DNA from: Lasioglossum baleicum
Taxonomy: Eukaryota > Arthropoda > Insecta > Hymenoptera > Halictidae
Direction: 5' to 3'
Length of the DNA: 64,000 nucleotides
Assembly (NCBI RefSeq): GCF_051020765.1
Contig: NC_134946.1
Span: forward strand, 3,895,239-3,959,238
In this document: one piece after another, positions 47,349-58,587 of the stretch
Numbering within the stretch: the first letter of the stretch is position 1
How the letters are laid out: the number at the start of each line of letters is the position of its first letter
Translations under genes and position numbers: made by a program
The notes under the pieces: generated by a model
What the model was told of the DNA's origin: nothing
The model's database searches: none
What the model saw: the letters and a program-made list of their open reading frames with translations, nothing else

Positions 47349-47480
47349 CAGGGTGATTTACATAACTCGCATACCTCGAATAACTTTTAAATTATGCGTC
47401 TAATAAAACATTGTTTAATTCAAAAGTTGCATGATTCCACGGAAGGTATACGACGGCTTATCAGTTCTTCTCGTATTCGC
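47349..47480. mobile_element. solo terminus of a CAGGGTG mariner-type element
   Basis: TA-CAGGGTGATTTACATAACTC without an inverted partner nearby. Extent approximate. Confidence 0.35.
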
Positions 47481-48189
47481 AGCGATTTCACAATTTTCAA
47501 GGTCTTCAATTAAGAATAAAAATTATGAAACCACAGAGCATAATATAGAAATTGTTCAAACTATTTGGCTTTTGATCGTCAATCGAATCGTGCACAAAAT
47601 ACATTTTACAAGCACGTTGAAAATTCAATATTTCCTTGCTGATACAGGTCGCCAATGTACCCCTGTATCCCGTTTTTTCTTTTCCCTTTTCTCGTCGAAA
47701 CAGTGTCTTGTTTCCGTTCATTTTCATATCGCATAATATCCTGTCTTTAAACCGCCTACATTTATCACCCGCATAAATATCAAAATAGTCCCGCGCCTGA
47801 TGCATTATTCAGCGTGGATATCGTTCATTTCTTCGGCGTGACGTGCTGCAACCCTTTAAATAATTCATTACGAAAACAAAGTACTGGTCAAGCGACTTCG
47901 ACGTCGATCGATCATGCTAACGAAATCGCACTTCTTTTTCTCCGCGGTTTCACAATAAATCGGCCGGCTGAGCACCGCTGCTGCACGACGCACGGTGGTA
48001 GGGTCGCCAGATGAGGGGAGGGAGCAGAAATTGAGGGGAAAAAGTTATCCCCTCTCTGTCAGTACCGAACACATGCGCGACAGAGACGAAACGCGTCACG
48101 TGACCGGCCCGCGGCGGAAGCGTGGGGAATAATATCATAGAAGGGAAAAGTAGAGTGGGGACATAGTCTTAATCTGGCGACACTGGCCG
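47481..48189. other. no gene recognised
   Basis: Ends in a CpG-rich stretch (47990-48180) that contains, inverted, the GTCACGTGACGCG block also found near 33060, and GGGAAAAGTAGAGTGGGGAC also found at 45640. Probably fragments of a dispersed repeat. Confidence 0.35.
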
Positions 48190-48901
48190 CGCTTTGATTG
48201 GTTCGTGGTTTTTCGTTAAGAATTCCTTCAGGGGGCCGTCTCCTAGCAGATGACGGTCGCGCGTGAACACTCACACACCGCTAGAGTACACTCACACACC
48301 GCTAGACCACGTATACGTACGCGAGAATTGCTAGGATCAGGGAAATGCCTTCTGATTTCTCGATAATGCAAAGACGGGGGTTTTTATTAGTCAAAATCGC
48401 TAGATGAAAGATCAATCTAGTTCGCTGTTTGCTTCAAAAGTCGTTCTTTTACGTTTCCGAGCAATGATTTTGTAATATTCGGCTGCATGTTGCCCGTCAG
48501 ATGGCGCTGCAGTCACGCCGGCGTACTAGCCTCTCCGACGGGCAACATGCAGCCGAATATTGCAAAATCATTGCTCGGAAACGTAAAAGAACGACTTTTG
48601 AAGCAAACAGCGAACTAGATTGATCTTTCATCTAGCGATTTTGACTAATAAAAACCCCCGTCTTTGCATTATCGAGAAATCAGAAGGCATTTCCCTGATC
48701 CTAGCAATTCTCGCGTACGTATACGTGGTCTAGCGGTGTGTGAGTGTACTCTAGCGGTGTGTGAGTGTTCACGCGCGACCGTCATCTGCTAGGAGACGGC
48801 CCCCTTAATAAAGCCGCAGAGAAAATTTTCGTAAAGGAAAAAGTTACTTCGAATGACCTAAGAAATCGTTTCAAGAGGGTACAATATTTTTGAGACACTC
48901 T
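48190..48901. mobile_element. mariner-type MITE fragment interrupted by a foldback element
   Basis: 48190-48226 (GCTTTGATTGGTTCGTGGTT) and 48809-48901 (AAGCCGCAGAGAAAATTTTC ... TTTGAGACACTCTG) together resemble the right half of the palindromes at 29367-29625 and 49144-49499. The left half is missing. Confidence 0.6.
48231..48804. mobile_element. young perfect foldback element, TTAA-type, 574 bp
   Basis: Arms of about 270 bp (48231-48502 and 48539-48804) are inverted copies with essentially no mismatch seen, starting GGGGGCCGTCTCCTAGCAGA. The loop is about 38 bp. The right flank is TTAA (48805-48808); the left flank is TTCA, one change. The GGGGG start and TTAA site match 33733-35032. The interior is related to the older palindrome at 1216-1552. 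Confidence 0.88.
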
Positions 48902-49049
48902 GTTTTATGGTATTGTAATGTTTCAACAGAATACTGTGCAGTCTTCTACATTTTTCCCCAACGTTTATTTATTTTGTCCCGCGAAAAGGGTCAAAAATTT
49001 TTTAGTAGCATTTTTATACGCTTTCTCGTGCATAATTAAAAGTAATAAA

Positions 49050-49605
49050 TAGACTGCGGATCTTGATGTAAAATACAAAATTTCTACATCAATTGCAAAA
49101 AACAGGGGCCACCTGGAAAATTTGTTCTTCTAATTATCTTGTACAGGGTGTCCCAAAATTCGTGAAAATCCCGAAAGGGGGTGGTTCCTGAGACCATTTC
49201 AAGCGATATTTTCCTTTGCAAAAATGTTATCCGCGGCTTTGTTTAGGAGTTATTAACGAACAACACGGACCAATCAGAGCGCGACCTAGACGCGAGTTGC
49301 CACAGTCGACCAATAGACAGTTTGCGCGCCGGGCCGACTGTGGCAACTCGCGTCTAGGTCGCGCTCTGATTGGTCCGTGTTTTTCGTTAATAACTCCTAA
49401 ACAAAGCCGCGGATAACATTTTTGCAAAGGAAAATATCGCTTGAAATGGTCTCAGGAACCACCCCCTTTCGGGATTTTCACGAATTTTGGGACACCCTGT
49501 ATAGTTGAAACTAATGCACTGATGTCCTTAAATCATTTTAATATGTTTACCGCTTTAAATTGCACGTATCTATTTTTGTCATAAATGCAGAAAATTCGCA
49601 GGCTA
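49050..49605. mobile_element. hAT-type MITE, TAGACTGCGG family, interrupted
   Basis: Termini TAGACTGCGGATCTTGATG and ...AATTCGCAGGCTA; exact 8-bp GTAATAAA at 49042-49049 and 49606-49613. Removing the nested element leaves about 198 bp, the normal size of the family. Confidence 0.92.
49144..49499. mobile_element. palindromic TA-flanked mariner-type MITE, 356 bp, nested
   Basis: Ends CAGGGTGTCCCAAAATTCGT, inverted at both sides, TA at 49142-49143 and 49500-49501. The arms are virtually identical, giving the same ORF on both strands (start MQKCYPRLCLGVINE), which is a palindrome artefact. The loop holds CGACCAATAGACAGTTTGCG. Inserted inside the hAT MITE above. Confidence 0.93.
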
Positions 49606-49613
49606 GTAATAAA

Positions 49614-49972
49614 TAAATTCATGTAAAAATCATCTTATTTTATTGCGTGGGACTCGATCGGTTAATAAGTGTCCCGACTTTTCTCCGCGTCCCACGCGTT
49701 ACTTTTCGAGGAGTCAACATTGAACGGCCTTTCTGATAATAAACTCCACTATCGAAGTTTTGACGATGCGGAACGCCATGGTCGGAAATTACCACGGAAA
49801 TGTCTTTCAGCTTGCGCTCGATGCTACTGTTGCCATGACGAACGCGCCATTCATTTCCGGAAGCGTGTGCCCATTTTTTATTCCTGGCGAAAGTAAGGCG
49901 GATCGCATGTTGCAGATATTGTACGTCCCTTCATCTTGTTCTTGGAATCTGTCCTAAATCCTGAATCCTTTA
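49614..49972. other. no gene recognised
   Basis: Unique-looking spacer with two short overlapping ORFs and no motif. Confidence 0.35.
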
Positions 49973-51490
49973 CCCGGCGAATGCATATCCAAGAAAATTA
50001 TACAGCTTTCGCGAATCGAACCTTAGGGGACGTCAGCATGGACGAAAGTTTTATTAACAATGTCAAATTTTATGTAACATTGTGAACTATTGTTACAAAT
50101 TCTGGTGAATTTTTATATAGGAACTTAACATTATATTTATTGCAAATATAAAAAAAAGTAAGCTCTTGTAGACCGATTAAAGATGTTAATGTGATTAGAC
50201 TAATTACGGGTAAAATTAATCCTGACCCGGCGAATGCATATCTAAGAAAATTATACAGCTTTCGCGAATCGAACCTTAGGGGACGTCAACATGGACGAAA
50301 GTTTTATTAACAATGTCAAATTTTATGTAACATTGTGAACTATTGTTACAAATTCTTGTGAATTTTTATATAGGAACTTAACATTACATTTATTGCAAAT
50401 ATAAAAAAAAGTAAGCTCTTATAGACCGATTAAAGATGTTAATGTGATTAGACTAATTACGGGTAAAATTAATCCTGACCCGGCGAATGCATATCCAAGA
50501 AAATTATACAGCTTTCGCGAATCGAACCCTAGGGGACGTCAGCATGGACGAAAGTTTTATTGACAATATCAAATTTTATGTAACATTGTGAACTATTGTT
50601 ACAAATTCTTGTGAATTTTTATATAGGAACTTAACATTATATTTATTGCAAATATAAAAAAAAGTAAGCTCTTATAGACCGATTAAAGATGTTAATGTGA
50701 TTAGACTAATTATGGGTAAAATTAATCCTGACCCGGCGAATGCATATCCAAGAAAATTATACAGCTTTCGCGAATCGAACCTTAGGGGACGTCAGCATGG
50801 ACGAAAGTTTTATTAACAATGTCAAATTTTATGTAACATTGTGAACTATTGTTACAAATTCTTGTGAATTTTTATATAGGAACTTAACATTATATTTATT
50901 GCAAATATAAAAAAAAGTAAGCTCTTATAGACCGATTAAAGATGTTAATGTGATTAGACTAATTACGGGTAAAATTAATCCTGACCCGGCGAATGCATAT
51001 CCAAGAAAATTATACAGCTTTCGCGAATCGAACCTTAGGGGACGTCAGCATGGACGAAAGTTTTATTAACAATGTCAAATTTTATGTAACATTGTGAACT
51101 ATTGTTACAAATTCTTGTGAATTTTTATATAGGGACTTAACATTATATTTATTGCAAATATAAAAAAAAGTAAGCTCTTATAGACCGATTAAAGATGTTA
51201 ATGTGATTAGACTAATTACGGGTAAAATTAATCCTGACCCGGCGAATGCATATCCAAGAAAATTATACAGCATTCGCGAATCGAACCTTAGGGGACGTCA
51301 GCATGGACGAAAGTTTTATTAACAATGTCAAATTTTATGTAACATTGTGAACTATTGTTACAAATTCTTGTGAATTTTTATATAGGAACTTAACATTATA
51401 TTTATTGCAAATACAAAAAAAAGTAAGCTCTTATAGACCGATTAAAGATGTTAATGTGATTAGACTAATTACGGGTAAAATTATTTGATG
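49973..51490. repeat. 253-bp tandem array, six copies
   Basis: CCCGGCGAATGCATATCC recurs at 49973, 50226, 50479, 50732, 50985 and 51238, each exactly 253 bp apart. Copies differ at only a few sites (e.g. CTTTCGCG to CATTCGCG in copy six, GACGTCAGC to GACGTCAAC in copy two). No ORF spans the unit. The equal spacing and low divergence point to recent amplification. Confidence 0.95.
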
Positions 51491-52634
51491 AGATAAATAA
51501 TATTTTGTGATTAGATTTTAAATGTTAACATTGTAAGATTCAACATGGGCTTAATAAATTTAGAAACACCCGTTAGAGTTAGTATGATACACAGCAGTTG
51601 TCCTTGGCGGGATAAAATCACCGTATAAACAAATTGCCACCAGAAACAACCAGTAAGGTTAGGAAAAGATTGATTGAAATATTATTAAAACGTTGTAATA
51701 TTGTTTGGCATTTATTCGATTGTAGAAAGTCGACGCGAAAATCCGGCCGAGTTGGACGAATTAACTGGCGTGTAAAACCACGTGGTACGTGGCAGGAACA
51801 CGATAAATACTCGCGATTCATGAATAGCGACGAGCATTTAATGAATCCCTGACGTGATTCTCGTTTAGATAAAGCCCAAGGTAAGCCCCCGTCGGAGAGA
51901 GAGACGATTGGTTAAACCTGCTGGCTTAGAACCAAAGGGAACTTTCATTATTATCGTTTAACGATTTATTGCCACATTCCGCGACAGAAATATCAAACGT
52001 CTAAAATATCGAAAATATAAATCGTTCTCCGTTAATCACTTCGTTATTATTTATTAGAAGCAACATCTAGTGGCGAATATAGTGTCTATAATCTGTTGTC
52101 TCCATATTATCGTTTTTCCCACTGCAATTTCCTGTTTTGTCCTCTTCGAATTCAATTTCAAAAATCAGGCAGGATGGCTGCAAGATATCACTAATTATAA
52201 AGAGTGTTCGCATTATTATCGTCAATTTTATTTTTACTATCGCGGAAATATGGCATTTTTTTTTCTCTCATCTGTGTTTTGTGATGCACATAAATATACT
52301 AGGTCAGTCGAAAATAACCTGACCTTGAGTTTTTCAAAGATATTTTCAAGGTCAACTCAAGGTGATCATATTATAGGTCGCTGAATTCGTTGTTCCAATT
52401 TCCGTAAATAAGCAAATTAGATAAGAAAATTAATCCACTTCGCTGTCACTTACGGAAGAGCCAATTACGTCGAATTACGCTCTCTTGGAAATCATCCAGA
52501 ACTTGTCGGAAACATTTTCTCTTGAAATCATTACGCAGCAATTGAAGTGGTTCTCGTTGCACGTTGAACTCAGCATAGAAATCTTGAATAAGTGCAACGT
52601 ATCTACGATATCACGTGATTAGATTCCATTACGG
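51491..52634. other. no gene recognised
   Basis: AT-rich intronic sequence; the ORF at 52070-52384 has hydrophobic and cysteine content but no splice or family support. Confidence 0.35.
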
Positions 52635-52642
52635 CTCCTCGA

Positions 52643-53616
52643 CAGAGTTGGGCAGGAATTAATTACATGAGTAATTAATTACATTTTCAATTACAATTAC
52701 ATGTAACTGTAATTGTAATTGCAATTACTTTCGCTCAACCAGTAATTGTAATTGCAGACCACAATTACAATTACTGGTTCAGCGAAAGTAATTGCAATTC
52801 CAATTACAATTACGTGTAATTGTAATTGTATTTCTGCAATTCCAATTCCAATGACATGTAATTGTAACTGTAATTGTTAGTAGCAGTTACAAGTAATTGT
52901 GGCTGGTAGCTGCAATTCCTTTCCAAACTCCAAACAGACGACGCTCGCGCGTCGCGTGTGAATGTTCACGTTTGGAGTTTGGAAAGGAATTGCAGCTACC
53001 AGCTACAATTACTTGTAAGTCTTGTAACTGCTACTAACAATTACAGTTACAATTACATGTAATTGGAATTTGAATTGCAATTACTTTCGCTCAACCAGTA
53101 ATTGTAATTGCGGACCACAATTACAATTACAGTGATTCGTCAAGTAATTGCAATTCCAATTCCAATTACATGTAATTGTAATTGTATTTCTGCAATTCCA
53201 ATTCCAATGACATGTAATTGTAACTGTAATTGTTAGTAGCAGTTACAAGTAATTGTGGCTGGTAGCTGCAATTCCTTTCCAAACTCCAAACAGACGACGC
53301 TCGCGCGTCGCGTGTGAATGTTCACGTTTGGAGTTTGGAAAGGAATTGCAGCTACCAGCTACAATTACTTGTAAGTCTTGTAACTGCTACTAACAATTAC
53401 AGTTACAATTACATGTAATTGGAATTTGAATTGCAATTACTTTCGCTCAACCAGTAATTGTAATTGCGGACCACAATTACAATTACAGTGATTCGTCAAG
53501 TAATTGCAATTCCAATTACAATTACATGTAATTGTAATTGTATTTCTGCAATTCCAAATTACAGTAATTGGCAAGTAATTGTAACTGTAATTGAAATTAC
53601 ATTTTGCCCAACTCTG
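52643..53616. mobile_element. non-autonomous hAT element, CAGAGTTGGGC family, 974 bp
   Basis: Ends CAGAGTTGGGC and ...GCCCAACTCTG; exact 8-bp CTCCTCGA at 52635-52642 and 53617-53624. The interior consists of GTAATTGTAATTGCAATTAC words on both strands. It carries two copies, 356 bp apart, of a hairpin block (GCAATTCCTTTCCAAACTCC ... inverted, loop GACGACGCTCGCGCGTCGCG at 52937 and 53293). Confidence 0.92.
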
Positions 53617-53624
53617 CTCCTCGA

Positions 53625-55604
53625 GAGCCATGCCACTTGCACATACACACAGGCAGGTAGTCGTAAATGAGAAAATTAGTGTTATCAGATTGTCCTTCTA
53701 ATTAAGATAACATAGTATCTAGTGAACGAAGATTTTCCACGGTTTAATGGAAACGATGCGAAGTGGTGCGCAGGTGCCGCGTTCAATTGAACATTATTAT
53801 ATAATTCAGTTTATTTACTCTTTATTTTGGAATTGGAAACGTTAATTTGGATCAGGATTTAGACGATTTTCGGCACAGTGCGGAACGGCGCGGTCAATTT
53901 TTCGAATTGCTGGTCTAATTGGGTCAGATCGTCCAGCGTTCGATTTGTTGTAGAGAGACCGTCCATTGTTTTCCATCTGTGGCAGCTAATCGACCAATCG
54001 AAATCCCTAAATTTCTCGTTTCAATCTCCGATTAGACTTCGCGGAGTAATCAAACACTTTTGTTGAAATTAGTTTAAACTCTTTTGAAGAACGAATGAAA
54101 TGAAGAAAATAATTTGAGCTCGACAGAAAAATTTTTGCAAATTTTGGAGACGGTTGAATTTGCAGCATTTTTTAGGGAAAATTAGGTATTCCGTTTCCCA
54201 CCTGCTACAACGTGTGAAAATGTCCTCGGAGGAAAATGAGCACTACTTTCTGGAAGTGGGGGCTTTAAGCTTCTAAATGCGTGAAAGCTTATAGTTGTAT
54301 TTATTTATTCTCACGAAATTATCACAATTTAAATATCAACAAGTTTTTGAGAATTTTATAGTGTTTTGATCCACGGTAAGCGATGGCGATTTAAATATTA
54401 CAATTTTCAGATGCTTAAAATTAAAGGTTAAAAATTAATTTTAAAAAAGTGCCTGTAAGTTAATTTTTATTTTAAATACTTAGAACAACAATCAATTCGT
54501 ACAATTTATGCAGATAAGTTGAAAAATAATGAAGTTGTTTATGGTAAAATATTGCAAATCTTGCAAAATTGAATTTATAGTCATGGTGTACAATTTTGAT
54601 GGAAAAAATTCATGCGTGTTCTACGTTTGAGTTATTCGTGTTAAGCTCTAAAGGGAATCAGAGGAATGCAGTTATTCATCATTCTGCCACCATCGTCGTA
54701 GATATGTTTGCCTTATCACGGCCGGAATTGTTTGACGACCGTTTGTACGCGATTCCTAAACCGCTTCACACTTTACAACGATTGGCAATCAAGCTCGAGT
54801 GCTTTCTCCTTCTGTTGCAAACACTGAATTAATCAGCCTAATGGCTGTTACGAGCAGGAGATGTTCCTTTGATGTCTTCCGGATTTCCGTTGAAGAAGTC
54901 GTGAGGAATCCGCGAAAAAGGTTAACACGTTTGCATACTTGATACCTTTAACACGATACTCGCTCGAAAATAGCCAGAAAAAAAGTGGGGAATTTTATTA
55001 ATCTTATCCGCAGTGAATTAATAATTATTTTCAATTTAGTAAAAAACTATTATTAGAAGAAGTAAATATTTATATGAGCAACAATTTATTAAAATTATCG
55101 GGGGAATCAATTATTCTTTAAATTATTTGCAGTCTTTGTCAATTGAAAGAATAAACAAATTTTTATATAATCCCTGCTTTCTGCAATTAGAACATTTTCA
55201 TTTTAGTAGTGATATAATTATGGCGTAATAATCAATTTATCAGACGTGCGGATATCGTGCACAACTTTCTCACACATATCGAGACGTCACTATACTTTTT
55301 GGATATCTGACGTGATTTGTATCCTTGTCTTTTTCTATTTTAGCATTTCGACATTGATGCAGGACATTTTTACGATCTTGGTACGCATAAAGAAGATAAT
55401 AGAAGGCGATATTAAATTCCGTGACAATTTAGCCCATTTGCATCATTAGTGTATACGTACATACGCTCTACTTTCTTGGCTTCTATCACCAGAGCGTATA
55501 CACGGGTAATTTTGTACGTAACAGTAAGAATAACAAATATTTACGAATTAATAAAATAGTTTTCTTTCACTTTCTGGAATTTTGCTATTTTAATTTTACA
55601 AAAA
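53625..55604. other. no gene recognised
   Basis: AT-rich unique-looking sequence. Short ORFs (e.g. 54596-54832, 55246-55449) lack family motifs and supporting splice context. Confidence 0.35.
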
Positions 55605-57424
55605 AATTCAGTTCAACTTCAAAAGTAATAAATATTTCAAAATTTAACATACGGTACTTGTCTCTAAATTTTTTAAAATTTAATGGAACTGTGAATGTAT
55701 ATGTCACGAAGGAAGATATTGCATTTTCTAACTTTCGAAGTATATTAAACATTTTTCCAAATTGCACACTACACTGTCTGATATTTCAAAAATAATAGTC
55801 AGCCAAGAATGCTTCATATTAAAATACACTAGAATTCATTTAAGTCTAACTAAAGTTTAGGCTGATCTTTACTTTACCGGACTCAAAATTTGTGCGTTTC
55901 TCCTATAAATTATCATGTATTTGGTATGTAATCTAGTAGATTTGTACCCGGGGCTTCTGCAGATCGAAGTTTCGATCCTGTAGGATCAAGGGGTCACGAG
56001 TTATGCTTGCTTAAAGTTGAGCAATTTGCAGTGTTTTTGACAGGTAAGGGCGCCGACATATTGGTTTGTAGTGACGACCGCGAGCCGCTTACCGAGCAGA
56101 ACCGCTGGTTCTTGCCGCCCTTTCCCCGACCTAATCACCAACCAACTCGGTAAGCGGCGCGCGACCGTCACTACAAACCAATATGGCGGCGCTCTTTTCT
56201 GTCAAAAACACTGCAGATTGCTCAACTTTAAGCAAGCATAACTCATGTACCATTGATCGTACACGATCGAAGCTTCGATCTGCAGCCGCCCCGGGTACAA
56301 ATTTACTGGATTACATACCAAATACATAATAATTTATAGGAGAAAGGCACAAGTTTTGAGTCCGGTAAAGTTAAGAGCAGCCCACCAAGTTTTGTAGACG
56401 AATTTTAATAAAGTAATAAATATTTCAAAATTTAACATACGGTACTTGTCTCTAAATTTTTTAAAATTTAATGGAACTGTGAATGTATATGTCACGAAGG
56501 GAGATATTGCATTTTCTAACTTTCGAAGTATATTAAACATTTTTCCAAATTGCACACAACACTGTCTGATATTTCAAAAATAATAGTCAGCCAAGAATGC
56601 TTCATATTAAAATACACTAGAATTCATTTAAGTCTAACTAAAGTTTAGGCTGATCTATACTTTACCGGACTCAAAATTTGTGCGTTTCTCCTATAAATTA
56701 TCATGTATTTGGTATGTAATCTAGTAGATTTGTACCCGGGGCTTCTGCAGATCGAAGTTTCGATCCTGTAGGATCAAGGGGTCACGAGTTATGCTTGCTT
56801 AAAGTTGAGCAATTTGCAGTGTTTTTGACAGGTAAGGGCGCCGACATATTGGTTTGTAGTGACGACCGCGAGCCGCTTACCGAGCAGAACCGCTGGTTCT
56901 TGCCGCCCTTTCCCCGACCTAATCACCAACCAACTCGGTAAGCGGCGCGCGACCGTCACTACAAACCAATATGGCGGCGCTCTTTTCTGTCAAAAACACT
57001 GCAGATTGCTCAACTTTAAGCACGCATAACTCCTGAACCATTGATCGTACAGAATCGAAACTTCGATCTGCAGCAGCCCCGAATACAAATCTATTGGATT
57101 ACATACCAAATACATCATAATTTATAGGAGAAAGGCACAAATTTTGTGTCCGGTAAAGTAAAGATCAGCCTAAACTTTAGTCAGACTTAAATGAATTCTA
57201 GTTTATTCTAATATGAAGCATTCTTGGCTGACTATTATTTTTGAAACATCAGACAGTGTAGTGTGCAATTTGGAAAAATGTTTAACATACTTCGAACGTT
57301 AGAAAATGCAATATCTTCCTTCGTGACATATACATTCACAGTTCCATTAAATTAAAAAAAATTTAGACACGCATGTACCCTATGTTAAATTTCGAAATAT
57401 TTATTACTTTTGAAGTTGAACTGA
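55605..57424. mobile_element. compound palindromic element with internal 788-bp duplication
   Basis: Outer arms ATTCAGTTCAACTTCAAAAG (about 55608) and its inverse (about 57424) extend about 260 bp inward. Inside are two copies, 788 bp apart, of an approximately 500-bp palindrome 'P' (about 55870-56375 and 56660-57160) with termini CTTTACCGGACTCAAAATTT and a centre containing CCGCTTACCGAG. Between them (56380-56411) is a short piece of a hAT MITE also seen next to P at 62932-62965. A further P end is at 57425-57505. No transposase; superfamily unknown. Confidence 0.8.
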
Positions 57425-57620
57425 ATGTTTTATCTACTGGATTACATACCAAATACATCATCATTTTTGCTTTGAGAAAGGCAGAAATTTTGAGTCCGGT
57501 AAAGTAAAGTTTACCCAAATTTCAATTTAAGAATAGTCTTTCGATTTAAAGAATCGTAAACTGGACTGGAACATTAATTTCTTAATTTTGCATGACAAAC
57601 TGGTACATCCTTGTAAATCG

Positions 57621-57621
<1 letters not shown>

Positions 57622-57696
<75 letters not shown>
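57622..57696. repeat. (AG)n microsatellite
   Basis: About 37 uninterrupted AG dinucleotides. Serine/leucine-rich minus-strand ORFs across it are artefacts. Confidence 0.97.
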
Positions 57697-57699
<3 letters not shown>

Positions 57700-58393
57700 G
57701 GCGGTCTTGCATAGTTTGTCGGTAATTGCAGGGCAGACCGGCCTCGCGGAGTCGCGACATGAAAATTTCGATTTGTCTGTCTTATACCCCGCGTCTGGTG
57801 CGCTGCAAGACCCTTTCACGGGTTGCTCCATACATTTTGTTACAATTGACACGGAATTGGCTGGGAATATGTATTGTTTGTCGGCCGAACAAAGGGAATT
57901 GATTTTGCATTGTTCTCCGGCGGCTATAATCGACTGTCTTTCGCCGGCGACAACGCAGAGAAGTTACGGGGCCGTCCCGCACGGTGTCGTTCGCGCGAAT
58001 TTTTAAGCAGATTGCGCCGCGCACAATGAGCAGTCCCCGTTTCCCCGCAAGTAAAAGAGTCCATTTAATAGAAATGGCTCGAACGAACGGTTCGGCCTAG
58101 TTCGACGGCGCATAAATAGCAAAGCGTTATTATGCTGCAATTCATGCGCAGGCTATTTGCGTGCGACGCTCGTTATTTTTAGATGGCGGAATCGTGCTCG
58201 CTGATAACCGTCCAATTTGACGAAATAATGGAAACACTGCCCGTAACTTATTTGTTGCTTTGATAAGATTAGCAGCCATGAAATTGCGCATTAATACCTG
58301 TGGCAAAAATATGGACTTGTTCAAATTATTATCTGTATGCCGAAGCAAAATCTGTTACATATACAGTGACTCCGAAAACGTATAATTTAGAAC
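57697..58393. other. no gene recognised; GC-richer patch
   Basis: A 102-codon ORF begins ATG at 57698 directly after the microsatellite, but it has no recognisable domain and no splice or UTR evidence. I leave it unannotated. Confidence 0.3.
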
Positions 58394-58587
58394 TAGGCTT
58401 TATGCGTTTACGACAAAAATGTACACGTACAATTTAAACCAGTGGACATGTTAAAAATATTCGAGGACATCAAGGTATTAGTTTCAGTTTAATAGAATAA
58501 TTAAAAGAAGAATACAATTTTTATCTGGCTCCTGTGTTCTGCAATCAATGCGAACATTTTTTATTTTGCGTGAAGATCCGCAGTCTA
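58394..58587. mobile_element. hAT-type MITE, TAGACTGCGG family, left end decayed
   Basis: Right end GTGAAGATCCGCAGTCTA; left end TAGGCTTTATGCG. The interior (GTACAATTTAAACCAGTGGA, TGCAATCAATGCGAACATTT) matches 43711-43885. No octamer duplication recognised. Confidence 0.75.

Noticed and set aside
49216..49427. Same 66-codon ORF on both strands
   Set aside because: Artefact of the nearly perfect palindrome at 49144-49499.
49973..51490. CRISPR-like regular spacing
   Set aside because: The 253-bp units are near-identical throughout with no variable spacers, and the genome is eukaryotic.
57527..57852. Serine/leucine-repeat ORFs on the minus strand
   Set aside because: They read through the (AG)n microsatellite.
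57698..58006. 102-codon ATG ORF after the microsatellite
   Set aside because: No domain, no upstream promoter or splice context recognised; length is plausible by chance in GC-richer DNA.
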